DNA of 64,000 nucleotides from Roseomonas gilardii subsp. gilardii (GCF_023078375.1 NZ_CP095554.1:1662501-1726500), one strand, 5' to 3'. Shown: positions 19,574 through 28,670, counted from the first letter of the stretch. Numbers and translations are program-made. Notes: generated from the letters alone by a model not told the origin.

Positions 19574-19897
19574 TCAGTCCATGTGGAACATCAGCGGCAG
19601 GGGCTCGGCGAGCGGCGCACCGCTGGCATCCGTGGCCATGATATCGGCCATGTGCCGCCACCAGCGGCGCATCACATCCTCCTCCGGCAGGTGGTCGGCG
19701 CGATGCCCCGGCGCGCGGCGCATCACCGCGAAGAGGCTTTGCGTCGGCTCGTGCAGGAAGATGCTGTAGTCGCTGATGCCCGCCGCCCGCAGCAGGGCCG
19801 TGAGTTCCGGCCAGATCGCGTCGTGCCGCGCCTTGTAGGACGCCGCCTGTCCGGGATTGAGCTGCATCCGGAAGGCGATCTTCCCGCCACCGCTCAT
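19574..19897 (-). CDS. rhaM: L-rhamnose mutarotase
   Basis: 107 aa of the RhaM/RhaU family: KIAFRMQLNPGQAASYKARHD, AIWPELTALLRAAGISDYSIFL and RRWWRHMADIM are hallmarks. The catalytic histidine is the one in RHD, with Tyr and Trp lining the pocket. It interconverts alpha and beta L-rhamnopyranose in the cytoplasm so that the isomerase gets its preferred anomer. The ATG at 19897 overlaps the stop of an 18-codon upstream reading frame (ATGA); an in-frame ATG at 19915 is an alternative start. In rhizobia the equivalent rhaU lies between the transporter genes and the kinase rhaK, the same order as the kinase here. Confidence 0.93.
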   Translation of the reverse strand: MSGGGKIAFRMQLNPGQAASYKARHDAIWPELTALLRAAGISDYSIFLHEPTQSLFAVMRRAPGHRADHLPEEDVMRRWWRHMADIMATDASGAPLAEPLPLMFHMD

Positions 19898-19950
19898 GGC
19901 CGCGTCCCGCGCCATCCGGCGTGGCGGATTCCCGCCGCGTCGTCCATCAT
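19894..19950 (-). CDS. Possible 18-residue leader or deletion-scar peptide before rhaM
   Basis: A short frame reading MMDDAAGIRHAGWRGTRP, with two ATGs eight or so bases after GGGAGGGAAC, the only good ribosome binding site ahead of rhaM. Its TGA overlaps the rhaM ATG, so translation could be coupled. It occupies the place where rhizobial rha operons carry rhaSTPQ, so it may be a scar of a lost upstream gene instead of a dedicated leader. Evidence is positional only. Confidence 0.35.
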   Translation of the reverse strand: MMDDAAGIRHAGWRGTRP

Positions 19951-20022
19951 GGTTCCGTTCCCTCCCCGCCCTGTTTCCCGGGGCGGCCGCTCTGCCGGCG
20001 GCCTGCCCCTTCGCCGGTCCCG

Positions 20023-20826
20023 CTAGGCCACCCGCCTGATCCCGTCCTGTTCGCCCTGTTCCGCCTGGATGACTTCGATGCCCATGGCCCGGAAGGGTTC
20101 CAGCTCCTCCGGGCGGGCCTCCCAGTCGGTGATCAGCGTGCCGATCCGCTCCGGCTCCACCACGATCATCGAGGATTGCTGGCGCAGCTTGCGGCTGTCG
20201 GCCAGCACCACCACCGTCTCGGCGCTGGCCATCAGCCGGATCTGCGACTGCACGATCAGCGGGTCGTTCTCCATCAGGCCGAAGCGGTTCAGCCCGTAGC
20301 AGGAGGTGAACATCCGCTCGCCCCGGAAATGCCGCGCCACGTCGCTCTCGAAGGGGCTGAGCACGATCCCCTGCTCGCGATAGACGGGACCGCCGGGCAG
20401 GGTGATGCGGTTGCGGCTCTGGGCGACGAGATGGCTGGCGAGCGGGAAGGAGCTGGTCAGGATGTCGAGGCTCATCCCTTCCAGGAATTCCGCCAGGCAA
20501 TAGGTGGTGCTGCCGGCGCCGATGATGATGCTCTCGCCGCGCCGCATCATGCCGGCCGCCACGCGCGCGATGGCGCGCTTCTGCGGAGCCTGCACCTCCT
20601 GGCTCACGGCGAAGGGGCGGCCGACCAATTGGGGCTGGTAGCGCGGCTCCAGCGCCTCCACGCCGCCCCGCACGCGGCGGATCTCGCCGCGCTCGGCCAT
20701 GGCCACGATGTCACGGCGGATGGTGGCCTCGGACGCGCCGAGCAGGTCGCAGAGATCGGTGACGCTGACCACGCTGCGCTCTTCCGCGGTCTTGAGGATC
20801 AGCCGCTGACGTTCCCGCTCCAGCAC
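20023..20826 (-). CDS. DeoR/GlpR-family transcriptional regulator of the rhamnose genes (RhaR-like)
   Basis: 267 aa. N-terminal DeoR helix-turn-helix (VVSVTDLCDLLGASEATIRRD, then GEIRRVRGGVEAL) and a C-terminal DeoRC sugar-phosphate sensor domain (IIIGAGSTTYCLAEFL, LTSSFPLASHLVAQS, VVVLADSRKLRQQSSM). GTG start at 20826. It lies between the minus-strand kinase/mutarotase genes and the divergent plus-strand aldolase/isomerase genes. In Rhizobium the rhamnose repressor RhaR is also a DeoR-type protein at this position. It probably represses both transcription units until a rhamnose-derived phosphate appears; the ligand is inferred. Confidence 0.9.
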   Translation of the reverse strand: MLERERQRLILKTAEERSVVSVTDLCDLLGASEATIRRDIVAMAERGEIRRVRGGVEALEPRYQPQLVGRPFAVSQEVQAPQKRAIARVAAGMMRRGESIIIGAGSTTYCLAEFLEGMSLDILTSSFPLASHLVAQSRNRITLPGGPVYREQGIVLSPFESDVARHFRGERMFTSCYGLNRFGLMENDPLIVQSQIRLMASAETVVVLADSRKLRQQSSMIVVEPERIGTLITDWEARPEELEPFRAMGIEVIQAEQGEQDGIRRVA

Positions 20827-20894
20827 CCGCCGGTCCTTCCCTGGGAGGTGGAGCGCACAGCTAAGGGCGCGGCCGGAAGGGCGTCAAGGGAGTT

Positions 20895-20942
20895 CGATCA
20901 AAATCGGTCGGATAAGATTGGACTTGATCGTATCTGATCGAT
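20895..20942. promoter_or_regulatory. Candidate DeoR operator cluster upstream of rhaD
   Basis: CGATCAA (20895-20901) and TTGATCG (20924-20930) form a perfect inverted repeat, with AATC/GATT nested inside. TTGATCGTAT is followed directly by CTGATCGATAT, giving a tandem repeat of about 10-bp spacing. The stretch is AT-richer than its surroundings and lies 80-130 bp before the aldolase start, between divergent genes. Role as the binding site of the adjacent DeoR protein is inference. Confidence 0.5.
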
Positions 20943-21022
20943 ATGGAAGCCTCCCCATGAAGGCGGACCGGCTGGCCCAAGGGCTCGCGCCCGTGATCCG
21001 GCCAAGCGTCCAGGGAGGCTCC

Positions 21023-23149
21023 ATGAACACCGTCACCCCCATCATTCCCCTGCTGGAGAACCGCTGGGACGCCGCGCGGGCCGCGACGCTGACGCCGGAG
21101 GAACTCCTGCTCTACCGTTCGAACCTCCTCGGTTCCGACAAGCGCGTCACCAACTACGGCGGCGGCAACACCTCCTCGAAGATCCCGATGCGCGATCCGC
21201 TGACGGGCGAGGCGGTGACGGTGCTCTGGGTGAAGGGCTCGGGCGGCGATATCGGCACGATGAGGCTCGACGGCTTCGCCACGCTCTACCAGGACCGGCT
21301 GCTGCGGCTCCAGGAGCTCTACCGGGGGCCGGAGCAGGAGGATGCGATGGTGGGTCTCTATCCCCACCTGACCTTCAATCTGAATCCGCGCGCCACCTCG
21401 ATCGACACGCCGCTGCACGGGCTGATCCCCTGGCCGCATGTCGATCACGTCCATCCGGACGCGATCATCGCCATCGCCGCCTCGGCCGACGGCCAGCGTC
21501 TGACGCGGGAGATCTTCGGTGACACGATCGGCTGGCTTCCCTGGCGCCGTCCGGGCTTCGAACTGGGCCTGTGGCTGCAACGCTTCGTGTCGGAGAATCC
21601 CCAGGCGAAGGGCGTGATCCTGGAGGCGCACGGACTCTTCACCTGGGGCGGGACGCAGCAGGAGTGCTACGAGACCACGATCGGCACGATCAACCGGGCG
21701 ATCGAATGGCTGGCGCTGCAATCCCAGGGGCGGCCCGCCTTCGGCGGCGAAAAGGTGGCCGCCCTGCCGCGGGAGGAGCGGCGGACCCTGGCGGCGGCGC
21801 TGATGCCGTGGATCAGGGGGCTGATCGCGGGGCGCGACCATGGAGGCACCACGACCACCCGCATCGGGCATTTCGACGACAGCCCGGCGGTGCTGGAATT
21901 CGTGGGCTCGCAGGCCCTGGCGGAACTGGCGCCGCTGGGCACCTCCTGCCCTGACCATTTCCTGCGCACCAAGATCGCGCCGCTGGTGGTGGCGTTCGAT
22001 CCGGCGCGCGAGGGGCTGGAGGAGTTGCTGCCACGCCTGGAGCCGGCCATCGCCGCCTATCGCGAAGGCTATGCCGCCTATTACGAACGTTGCAGGCGCC
22101 CGGACAGCCCGGCGATGCGCGACCCGAATCCGGTGGTCTATCTGGTGCCGGGCATCGGCATGATCACCTTCGCCGCCGACAAGGCGACGGCGCGCATCGC
22201 GGGCGAGTTCTACACCAACGCCATCAACGTGATGCGCGGCGCCTCCACGGTCTCCAGCTATCGCGGCCTGCCGGAGCAGGAGGCCTTCGACATCGAGTAC
22301 TGGCTGCTGGAGGAGGCGAAGCTCGCGCGCCTGCCGAAGCCGAAGGCGCTGGCCGGCAAGGTGGCGCTGATCACCGGCGGCGCGGGGGGAATCGGCATGG
22401 CCACGGCGCGCCGCCTGGCCGATGAGGGCGCCTGCATCGTGCTCTGCGACATCGACCGCGACGCGCTGGCGGAGGCCGAGGCGGCGCTGCGCCGCAGCCA
22501 TGGCGCCGATGCCGTGGCCTCGGCCTGGGTGGATGTGACGCGGGAGGAAGCGGTCCAGGCACTCTATGCCGAGGCCGCCCTCAGTTTCGGTGGCGTCGAT
22601 CTCTGCGTTTCCAATGCCGGCATCGCCTCCGCCGCGCCGATCGAGGAGACCAGCCTCGCCCTCTGGGACCGCAACATCTCGATCCTCGCCACCGGCTATT
22701 TCCTGGTGACGCGGGAAGCCTTCCGGCTGATGCGGATGCAGGGCACGGGCGGCTCCATCGTGCTGGTGGCTTCCAAGAACGCCATGGTGGCCTCGCCGGG
22801 CGCCTCGGCCTATTGCGTCGCCAAGGCCTCGGAACTGCACCTCGCCCGCTGCCTTGCGCTGGAAGGCGCACCGCATGGCATCCGCGCCAATGTGGTGAAC
22901 CCGGACGCGGTGCTGCGCGGCTCGCGCATCTGGCAGGGGGAATGGGGCGATCAGCGTGCCGCCTCCAACGGGACGACGCGGGAGGATCTGGAGAAGGTCT
23001 ATATCCAGCGCTCGCTGCTCAAGCGTGGCGTCTATCCCGAGGATATCGCCGAGGCCATCGCCTTCTTCGCCACGGAGGCGCGCTCCGGGAAATCCACCGG
23101 CAATATCCTGAACGTGGATGCGGGCCACGCGCCCGCCTTCACCCGCTAG
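21023..23149 (+). CDS. rhaD: Bifunctional rhamnulose-1-phosphate aldolase / short-chain (lactaldehyde) dehydrogenase
   Basis: 708-aa fusion. Residues 1 to about 430 are a class-II aldolase (YGGGNTSSKIPM, metal ligands in HVDHVHPDAIIAIA and the EAHGLFTWG region); about 450-708 are an SDR dehydrogenase (GKVALITGGAGGIGMATAR, CVSNAGIAS, SAYCVAKASELHLAR). The aldolase splits L-rhamnulose-1-phosphate into dihydroxyacetone phosphate and L-lactaldehyde; the second domain would act on the lactaldehyde. This fusion (called RhaD or RhaE) is characteristic of alphaproteobacterial rhamnose operons. ATG at 21023 after CAGGGAGG. The isomerase gene follows 30 bp later. Confidence 0.93.
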   Translation: MNTVTPIIPLLENRWDAARAATLTPEELLLYRSNLLGSDKRVTNYGGGNTSSKIPMRDPLTGEAVTVLWVKGSGGDIGTMRLDGFATLYQDRLLRLQELYRGPEQEDAMVGLYPHLTFNLNPRATSIDTPLHGLIPWPHVDHVHPDAIIAIAASADGQRLTREIFGDTIGWLPWRRPGFELGLWLQRFVSENPQAKGVILEAHGLFTWGGTQQECYETTIGTINRAIEWLALQSQGRPAFGGEKVAALPREERRTLAAALMPWIRGLIAGRDHGGTTTTRIGHFDDSPAVLEFVGSQALAELAPLGTSCPDHFLRTKIAPLVVAFDPAREGLEELLPRLEPAIAAYREGYAAYYERCRRPDSPAMRDPNPVVYLVPGIGMITFAADKATARIAGEFYTNAINVMRGASTVSSYRGLPEQEAFDIEYWLLEEAKLARLPKPKALAGKVALITGGAGGIGMATARRLADEGACIVLCDIDRDALAEAEAALRRSHGADAVASAWVDVTREEAVQALYAEAALSFGGVDLCVSNAGIASAAPIEETSLALWDRNISILATGYFLVTREAFRLMRMQGTGGSIVLVASKNAMVASPGASAYCVAKASELHLARCLALEGAPHGIRANVVNPDAVLRGSRIWQGEWGDQRAASNGTTREDLEKVYIQRSLLKRGVYPEDIAEAIAFFATEARSGKSTGNILNVDAGHAPAFTR

Positions 23150-23179
23150 AGCAGGACGGTGTGGAGGGAGGATACGGGC

Positions 23180-24496
23180 ATGAACCAGATCACGAGAATC
23201 CGCCCGGTGGACGAGGCGTTCCGGGCGGAGTGCAACCGCGGCCTGGAGGCCGAGACGGCGCGCGACTATGCCTGGCTGGGCGGGAAGCTGGCGGCGCGCG
23301 GCATCGACATCGAGGCGGTGGCGGAGCGGGTCGCGGGCTTCGCGGTGGCGCTGCCCTCCTGGGGCACGGGCACGGGCGGCACGCGCTTCGCGCGCTTCCC
23401 CGGAGGAGGCGAGCCGGCCAGCCTGCGTGACCGGCTGGAGGATTGCGCGGTGGTGCAGGCGCTGACGGGCGCCACGCCCGGCGTCTCGCTGCACTTCCCC
23501 TGGGACGAGGTAACGGACCATGCGGGGCTCCGGGCCGAGGTGGAGGCGCTGGGCCTGTGCTTCGACGCGGTGAACTCGAACACCTTCCAGGACCATCCGG
23601 ATCATCCCGATCACCCGCTTTCCTACAAGTTCGGCAGCCTGTCGCATACCGATCCGGCGGTGCGCGCCCAGGCCGTGGCGCACAACATCGCCTGCATCCG
23701 CGCGGGCGAGGCGCTGGGCAGCAAGGCGCTGACGATCTGGATCGGCGATGGCGCCAACTTCCCCGGGCAGTCGAACCTGCGCGGGGCCTATGAGCGCTAT
23801 ATCGGCAGCGTCCGGCAGATCGCCGCCGCGCTGCCGCCGGACTGGTCGCTTTTCCTGGAGCACAAGCTCTACGAGCCCGCCTTCTATGCCACGGTGATCC
23901 AGGACTGGGGCTCCTCGCTGCTGGCGGCGCAGGAGATCGGACCGCAGGCGCGCTGCCTCGTCGATCTCGGCCACCATGCGCCAAACGTGAATATCGAGAT
24001 GATCGTGGCGCGGCTGGTGCATGCGAAGCGCCTCGCCGGCTTCCATTTCAACGATTCCAAATATGGCGACGACGATCTGGACAGTGGTTCGATCGACCCG
24101 TTCCGGCTGTTCCTGGTTTTCAACGAGCTCGTGGATGCCGGGATGGCGCAGGCCTTCGACCGTCCGCCGGCCTATATGATCGACCAGTCGCACAACGTCA
24201 CCGACCCGATCGAGAGCCTGATCGGCTCGGCCATGGAGATCCAGCGCGCCTATGCCCAGGCCCTGCTGGTGGACCGTGCCGCGCTGGCCGCGCATCAGGA
24301 GGCGAATGATGCGCTGATGGCCCATCGCCTGCTGAAGCAGGCCTTCCAGACGGATGTCTCGCCGATCCTGGCCATGGTGCGGCATCGCAAGGGGGCGGCG
24401 ATCGATCCCATCGTGGCCTATCGCGCCAGCGGCTACCGCCAGGACCGTGCCGCCCGCCGCCCCGCCCGGCGTGGCGGCGGGGGCGGCATCGTCTGA
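23180..24496 (+). CDS. rhaI: L-rhamnose isomerase (RhaI type)
   Basis: 438 aa, the Pseudomonas stutzeri/rhizobial type of rhamnose isomerase, not the E. coli RhaA form. Metal-site and substrate-site segments are visible: SLHFPWDEV, FDAVNSNTFQDHPDHP, FLEHKLYEPAF, LVDLGHHAPNVNIEMI and GFHFNDSKYGDDDLDSGSID. It converts L-rhamnose to L-rhamnulose in the cytoplasm. ATG at 23180 behind GAGGGAGG. Second gene of the plus-strand rha operon, followed by a hairpin terminator. The Gly/Arg-rich tail (RRPARRGGGGGIV) is not conserved in the family. Confidence 0.94.
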   Translation: MNQITRIRPVDEAFRAECNRGLEAETARDYAWLGGKLAARGIDIEAVAERVAGFAVALPSWGTGTGGTRFARFPGGGEPASLRDRLEDCAVVQALTGATPGVSLHFPWDEVTDHAGLRAEVEALGLCFDAVNSNTFQDHPDHPDHPLSYKFGSLSHTDPAVRAQAVAHNIACIRAGEALGSKALTIWIGDGANFPGQSNLRGAYERYIGSVRQIAAALPPDWSLFLEHKLYEPAFYATVIQDWGSSLLAAQEIGPQARCLVDLGHHAPNVNIEMIVARLVHAKRLAGFHFNDSKYGDDDLDSGSIDPFRLFLVFNELVDAGMAQAFDRPPAYMIDQSHNVTDPIESLIGSAMEIQRAYAQALLVDRAALAAHQEANDALMAHRLLKQAFQTDVSPILAMVRHRKGAAIDPIVAYRASGYRQDRAARRPARRGGGGGIV

Positions 24497-24516
24497 ACGG
24501 CCCGGATCGTCGCGCT

Positions 24517-24544
24517 GCGGTGGCGCGGGATGCTGCGCCACCGC
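24517..24544 (+). terminator. Hairpin terminator after rhaI
   Basis: GCGGTGGCGC (24517-24526) pairs perfectly with GCGCCACCGC (24535-24544) around an 8-nt loop, 20 bp past the rhaI stop. No T tract follows. Confidence 0.6.
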
Positions 24545-24641
24545 ATCGATGGCCGCTGGCAGGCAACAGATCCCGCGCCGGCACGTTCAAACGCCGTATT
24601 TCGCGGCGTCACCTTCCCGTTTCGCCGCAGAAATTTCCAGA

Positions 24642-24734
24642 AATCATGCCAAGTTCACCGGCGAGGCCGGCGTCTGCATCGCCACCTCCGGCCCCGGTGC
24701 GGTGCATCTGCTGAACGGACTCCACGACGCGCGT
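24642..24734 (+). pseudogene. Relic of a thiamine-pyrophosphate enzyme (acetolactate synthase/pyruvate oxidase family)
   Basis: Reads NHAKFTGEAGVCIATSGPGAV then HLLNGLHDAR, the highly conserved N-terminal PYR-domain stretch (FTG..GVC.ATSGPGA.HLLNGLYDA) of acetolactate synthase-like enzymes. Neither the sequence before nor after continues the family in any frame, so only about 30 codons of a roughly 550-codon gene remain. It lies between rhaI and putA with a second, unrelated relic immediately after it. Confidence 0.7.
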
Positions 24735-24827
24735 GGTCCACCAGCCGGTGCTGGAGCAGAAGACCGATACCTCCTGGCGCGACACGATCGAGAGGGACGT
24801 ACCCGACGGCGGTGCTGGGACACTCGC

Positions 24828-24956
24828 AACCTGCGGGTCTGCGACAGCTCGCTCTTCCCCACCAGCGGCGGCGTGAAGCCCTCGCTCACCATCCAGGCCC
24901 TGGCCTGCCGGATGGCGGACCGCATCCGTGCCATGGCCCGGCTGGAGCGCGGCTGA
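24828..24956 (+). pseudogene. Relic of a GMC-family oxidoreductase C-terminus
   Basis: Reads NLRVCDSSLFPTSGGVKPSL, TIQALACRMADRIRAM, then a stop. This is the conserved C-terminal end of GMC flavoprotein oxidoreductases (N-L-x-V-x-D-x-S-x-F-P-T-S-G-G-V-N-P-x-L-T-I-Q-A-L). The catalytic His region and all of the FAD domain are missing. It happens to be in the same frame as the TPP-enzyme relic just upstream, giving a chimeric open frame. Ends 39 bp before the convergent putA stop. Confidence 0.68.
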
Positions 24957-24995
24957 CGGCCGCGCCTCCTTCGGGCCATCCGCCGGGGCGGCCGC

Positions 24996-27900
24996 TCAGC
25001 CGAGCATCATCAGCTTCGCATTGCCGCCCGCCGCCGCGGTGTTGGTGCTCACCGAGCGTTCCAGCAGCAGGAATTCCGCTGGAGTGCCGCCCTCCGCGCC
25101 GATGGCATGGACCGGGACGATGGGGCCATCGAGCGAGGCGAGGTGCCGCGCCAGGGCCTTCAACGCATCCTCCGTCCCGCCGAACAGCACGGCCTGCACC
25201 TCCGGGAGCGCGCCGGGACCGGCCTCGCGCACCCAGCCGGCCAGGGCGGGCGGCAGGGGAGCTTCCAGCCTCGCTCCACCGGCGGCGATCAGGGCCTGGT
25301 TGCCGGCGGCCAGCGCCGCGGTGATGGCGCGGTGGAGCGTCGCGGCATCGGCCGCATGGCACAGCACCTTGCCGCGCGGCCCGGTGGCATAGGTGTTCCG
25401 CTCGCCCACCGGCCCGGGGAGTTCGAGCGAGAGGCCGGCGGGCGTGGCGGCGCAGAGGGCTTCCGCTTCCGCCGCCGCACCGGCCTGCCCCTGCGCAGCC
25501 AGCCAGGCCACCCAGGCGCGGGCTGGTTCAGGCACCATGCCCGGCGGCAGACCGGTCGCCACGGGCCGGGCAGCCAGCAGGCGGCGGAGGTAGAGCGGCC
25601 CGCCTGCCTTGGGCCCCGTGCCGGAGAGTCCATGCCCGCCGAAGGGCTGCACCCCGACCACGGCGCCGATCAGGTTGCGGTTGACATAGATATTCCCCGC
25701 ATGAGCCAGGGCGGTGACACGCTGGATGGTCTCGTCGATCCGCGAGTGCACGCCGAAGGTCAGGCCATAGCCGGTGGCATTCACCGCGCGCATCAGCGCC
25801 TCGATCCCGTCACGGCGGAAGCGCAGCACATGCAGCACCGGGCCGAAGACCTCCCGCGTCAGGGCCTCCAGGCTGTCGATCTCGATGATGGTGGGCGGCA
25901 CGAAGGTGCCGTGGCGGCACTCCTCCGACAGTGCCGGCTGGTGCACTGGATGCCCGGCCGCGCGCATCGCCTCGATATGCGCCAGGATGCCGTCCCGCGC
26001 CTCGGCGCTGATCACCGGCCCGATATCGGTGGAAAGCCGGTCCGGGTTGCCGGTGGAAAGCTCCGCCAGGGCGCCGCGCAGCATGGCGAGCACACGCTCC
26101 GCCACATCCTCCTGCAGGCAGAGCACGCGCAGCGCGGAGCAGCGCTGCCCGGCGCTGTCGAAGGCGGACATCAGCACATCGCCGACCACCTGCTCGGTCA
26201 GGGCGGAGGAATCCACGACCAGCGCGTTCTGCCCGCCGGTTTCCGCGATCAGTGGCACCGGCGCGCCGCCGGGGTTCAGGCGCTTCGCCAGTTCCGCCTG
26301 GATGCGCTTCGCCACATCGGTGGAGCCGGTGAACATCACGCCACGGATGCGCGCATCCGCGACCAGGGCCGCCCCCACCGTGCCATCGCCCGGCAGCAGT
26401 TGCAGCGCCCCGGCGGGGATTCCGGCCTCGTGCAGGATGGCCACGGCCTGCGCGGCGATCAGTGGCGTTTCCTCCGCCGGCTTGGCGATCACCGGATTGC
26501 CCGCGGCGAGCGCCGCCGCGACCTGGCCGGTGAAGATGGCGAGCGGGAAGTTCCAGGGGCTGATGCAGAGCACCGGGCCGAGCGCGCGATGCGTGTCGTT
26601 GCGGAAGTCCCGCCGCACCTGCGCGCCGTAGTAGCGCAGGAAATCCACCGCCTCCCGCACCTCCGCCACCGCATTGGCGAAGGACTTGCCGGCCTCGCGC
26701 ACCAGCAGGCCGAGCAGCACCGGCATCCGCTGTTCCAGCAGGTCGGCGGCACGGAACAGGCAGGCGGCACGGCTTTCCGGCGATTCCGCGGCCCAGGGTC
26801 CGGCGGCCCCGGCGGCGATGCGCAGAGCGCTCTCGATCGCCTCCGGCGAGGCTTCCACCACCATGCCGACCCGGTCGCGATGGTCGGCCGGATTGGCCAC
26901 CGGGCGCGGCGTGCCGTGGCCCGCCGCACCGGCCAGGAGCGGTGCTGCGCGCCAGTCCCACGCCGCGCTCTCGCGCAGCGCCGTGGCGAGCCGGGCCAGT
27001 TCGGCCTCGTTGCTCAGGTTCAGCCCGGCGGAATTCGGCCGTTCCGCGCCGAAGAGGTCGCGCGGCAGGGCGATGCGCGGGTTCGGCGCACCGGCCGGTG
27101 CCTCCGCCGCCACCTGTGCGGCTGGATCGGCGACCAGATCCGCCAGCGTGACGGCGGGGTCCTGGATACGGTTCACGAAGGAGGAATTGGCGCCGTTCTC
27201 CAGCAGGCGGCGCACGAGATAGGCGAGCAGCGTCTCATGCGTGCCGACCGGTGCGTAGATGCGGCAGGGGCGGTCCAGCTTCCCCGGCCCCACCACCTCC
27301 TCGTAGAGCGGCTCGCCCATGCCGTGCAGGCACTGGAACTCATGGTCGCCGATGCGGAAGGAATCGCCGGACAGGGCGTGGATGCTGGCCAGGGTCTGGG
27401 CATTGTGCGTGGCGAATTGCGGGAAGACGGCGTCGCGCGCCTCCAGCAGCTTCCGCGCGCAGGCGAGATAGGAGACATCCGTGTGCCGCTTGCGCGTGAA
27501 GACGGGGAAATCCTCCAGCCCGTCGATCTGGGCACGCTTGATCTCGCTGTCCCAATAGGCGCCCTTCACCAGCCGGATCATCAGCCTATGGCCGGAACGC
27601 CGCGCGAGGTCGATCACGAAGTCCAGCACGAAGGGCGCGCGCTTCTGGTAGGCCTGCACCACGAAGCCGATTCCGTCCCATCCGGCAAGCGCGGGGTCGA
27701 AGCAGAGGGCCTCCAGGATGTCCAGTGAGAGGTCGAGCCGGTCAGCCTCCTCGGCATCGATGTTCAGCCCGATCTCGTAGCGCTTCGCCAGGCCCGCCAG
27801 CATGGCCACGCGCGGCAGCAGCTCCGCCATCACCCTGTCCCGCTGCGCGCGCGAATAGCGCGGGTGCAGCGCCGAGAGCTTGATGGAGATGCCCGGCCCC

Positions 27901-28670
27901 TCATAGATCCCGCGCCCCGCCGCCGCCTGCCCGATCGCGTGGATCGCCGTCTCGTAGTCGCGGGAATAGCGTTCCGCATCCGCCGCGGTGGTCGCGGCCT
28001 CGCCGAGCATGTCGTAGGAATAGCGGAAGCCCTTCGCCTCCATCTTCCGGGCGCGGGCCAGGGCCTCGGCGATGGTCTGGCCGGTGACGAACTGCTCTCC
28101 CATCATCCGCATCGCCAGATCGACGCCCTTGCGGATCACCGGCTCACCCCCGCGCGCGATCAGGCGCGTCAGCGCGTGGGACAGCCCCGTCTCGCTGCTG
28201 GTGGTGGCGAGCCTGCCGGTGACCACCAGCCCCCAGGTGGCGGCGTTCACGAAGAGCGAGGGCGAATGCCCCAGATGCGAACGCCAGTCCCCACCGCCGA
28301 TCTTGTCGCGGATCAGCGCGTCGCGCGTGGCGGTGTCGGGAATGCGCAGCAGTGCCTCCGCCAGGCACATCAGCGCGATGCCTTCCTGCGAGGAAAGCGA
28401 GAATTCCTGCACCAGCCCTTCGACCGCCCCGCGCGTGCCCTTGCGGCGCAGCGCTTCCACCAGCCGTGTCGCCGTGGTGGCCGCCTGGGCGGCGAGCGGG
28501 GCCGGAAGGGTGGCGTCCGGCAGGAGGCGAGCGATGCAGTCGGGCTCCGCCGCGCGCTCGTGCCGGGTGATGGCGGCGCGAAGCGGGCTCTGCGTCTGGA
28601 CCGAGGCGGCGAAGGCGCCGAAGGGGGCTGGCACGGCAGGTGGCATATCGAGGCTGGCAGCGAGCGACAT
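24996..28670 (-). CDS. putA: Bifunctional proline dehydrogenase / L-glutamate gamma-semialdehyde dehydrogenase PutA
   Basis: 1224 aa. The proline dehydrogenase barrel occupies about 170-490 (GPGISIKLSALHPRYSRAQ, NIDAEEADRLDLSLD, RLVKGAYWDSEIKRAQ); the aldehyde dehydrogenase about 560-1030 (ISPWNFPLAIFTGQVAAALA, GVMFTGSTDVAKRIQAEL, PLIAETGGQNALVVDSSAL, catalytic Cys about 844 in DSAGQRCSALR). A C-terminal conserved flap ends at the stop. It oxidises proline to glutamate with substrate channelling, feeding electrons to the respiratory chain. The N-terminal ribbon-helix-helix of autoregulatory PutAs is absent, so control must come from another protein. No good ribosome binding site is seen at the 28670 ATG. 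Confidence 0.96.
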   Translation of the reverse strand: MSLAASLDMPPAVPAPFGAFAASVQTQSPLRAAITRHERAAEPDCIARLLPDATLPAPLAAQAATTATRLVEALRRKGTRGAVEGLVQEFSLSSQEGIALMCLAEALLRIPDTATRDALIRDKIGGGDWRSHLGHSPSLFVNAATWGLVVTGRLATTSSETGLSHALTRLIARGGEPVIRKGVDLAMRMMGEQFVTGQTIAEALARARKMEAKGFRYSYDMLGEAATTAADAERYSRDYETAIHAIGQAAAGRGIYEGPGISIKLSALHPRYSRAQRDRVMAELLPRVAMLAGLAKRYEIGLNIDAEEADRLDLSLDILEALCFDPALAGWDGIGFVVQAYQKRAPFVLDFVIDLARRSGHRLMIRLVKGAYWDSEIKRAQIDGLEDFPVFTRKRHTDVSYLACARKLLEARDAVFPQFATHNAQTLASIHALSGDSFRIGDHEFQCLHGMGEPLYEEVVGPGKLDRPCRIYAPVGTHETLLAYLVRRLLENGANSSFVNRIQDPAVTLADLVADPAAQVAAEAPAGAPNPRIALPRDLFGAERPNSAGLNLSNEAELARLATALRESAAWDWRAAPLLAGAAGHGTPRPVANPADHRDRVGMVVEASPEAIESALRIAAGAAGPWAAESPESRAACLFRAADLLEQRMPVLLGLLVREAGKSFANAVAEVREAVDFLRYYGAQVRRDFRNDTHRALGPVLCISPWNFPLAIFTGQVAAALAAGNPVIAKPAEETPLIAAQAVAILHEAGIPAGALQLLPGDGTVGAALVADARIRGVMFTGSTDVAKRIQAELAKRLNPGGAPVPLIAETGGQNALVVDSSALTEQVVGDVLMSAFDSAGQRCSALRVLCLQEDVAERVLAMLRGALAELSTGNPDRLSTDIGPVISAEARDGILAHIEAMRAAGHPVHQPALSEECRHGTFVPPTIIEIDSLEALTREVFGPVLHVLRFRRDGIEALMRAVNATGYGLTFGVHSRIDETIQRVTALAHAGNIYVNRNLIGAVVGVQPFGGHGLSGTGPKAGGPLYLRRLLAARPVATGLPPGMVPEPARAWVAWLAAQGQAGAAAEAEALCAATPAGLSLELPGPVGERNTYATGPRGKVLCHAADAATLHRAITAALAAGNQALIAAGGARLEAPLPPALAGWVREAGPGALPEVQAVLFGGTEDALKALARHLASLDGPIVPVHAIGAEGGTPAEFLLLERSVSTNTAAAGGNAKLMMLG

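Noticed and set aside
20861-24541. A 1226-codon open frame antisense to the rhaD and rhaI genes
   Set aside because: It is His/Arg/Gly-rich with no family motifs and is a high-GC shadow of two well-supported genes on the other strand.
25107-27728. An 873-codon open frame antisense to putA
   Set aside because: Composition is that of a shadow frame; putA is supported by clear catalytic motifs along its whole length.
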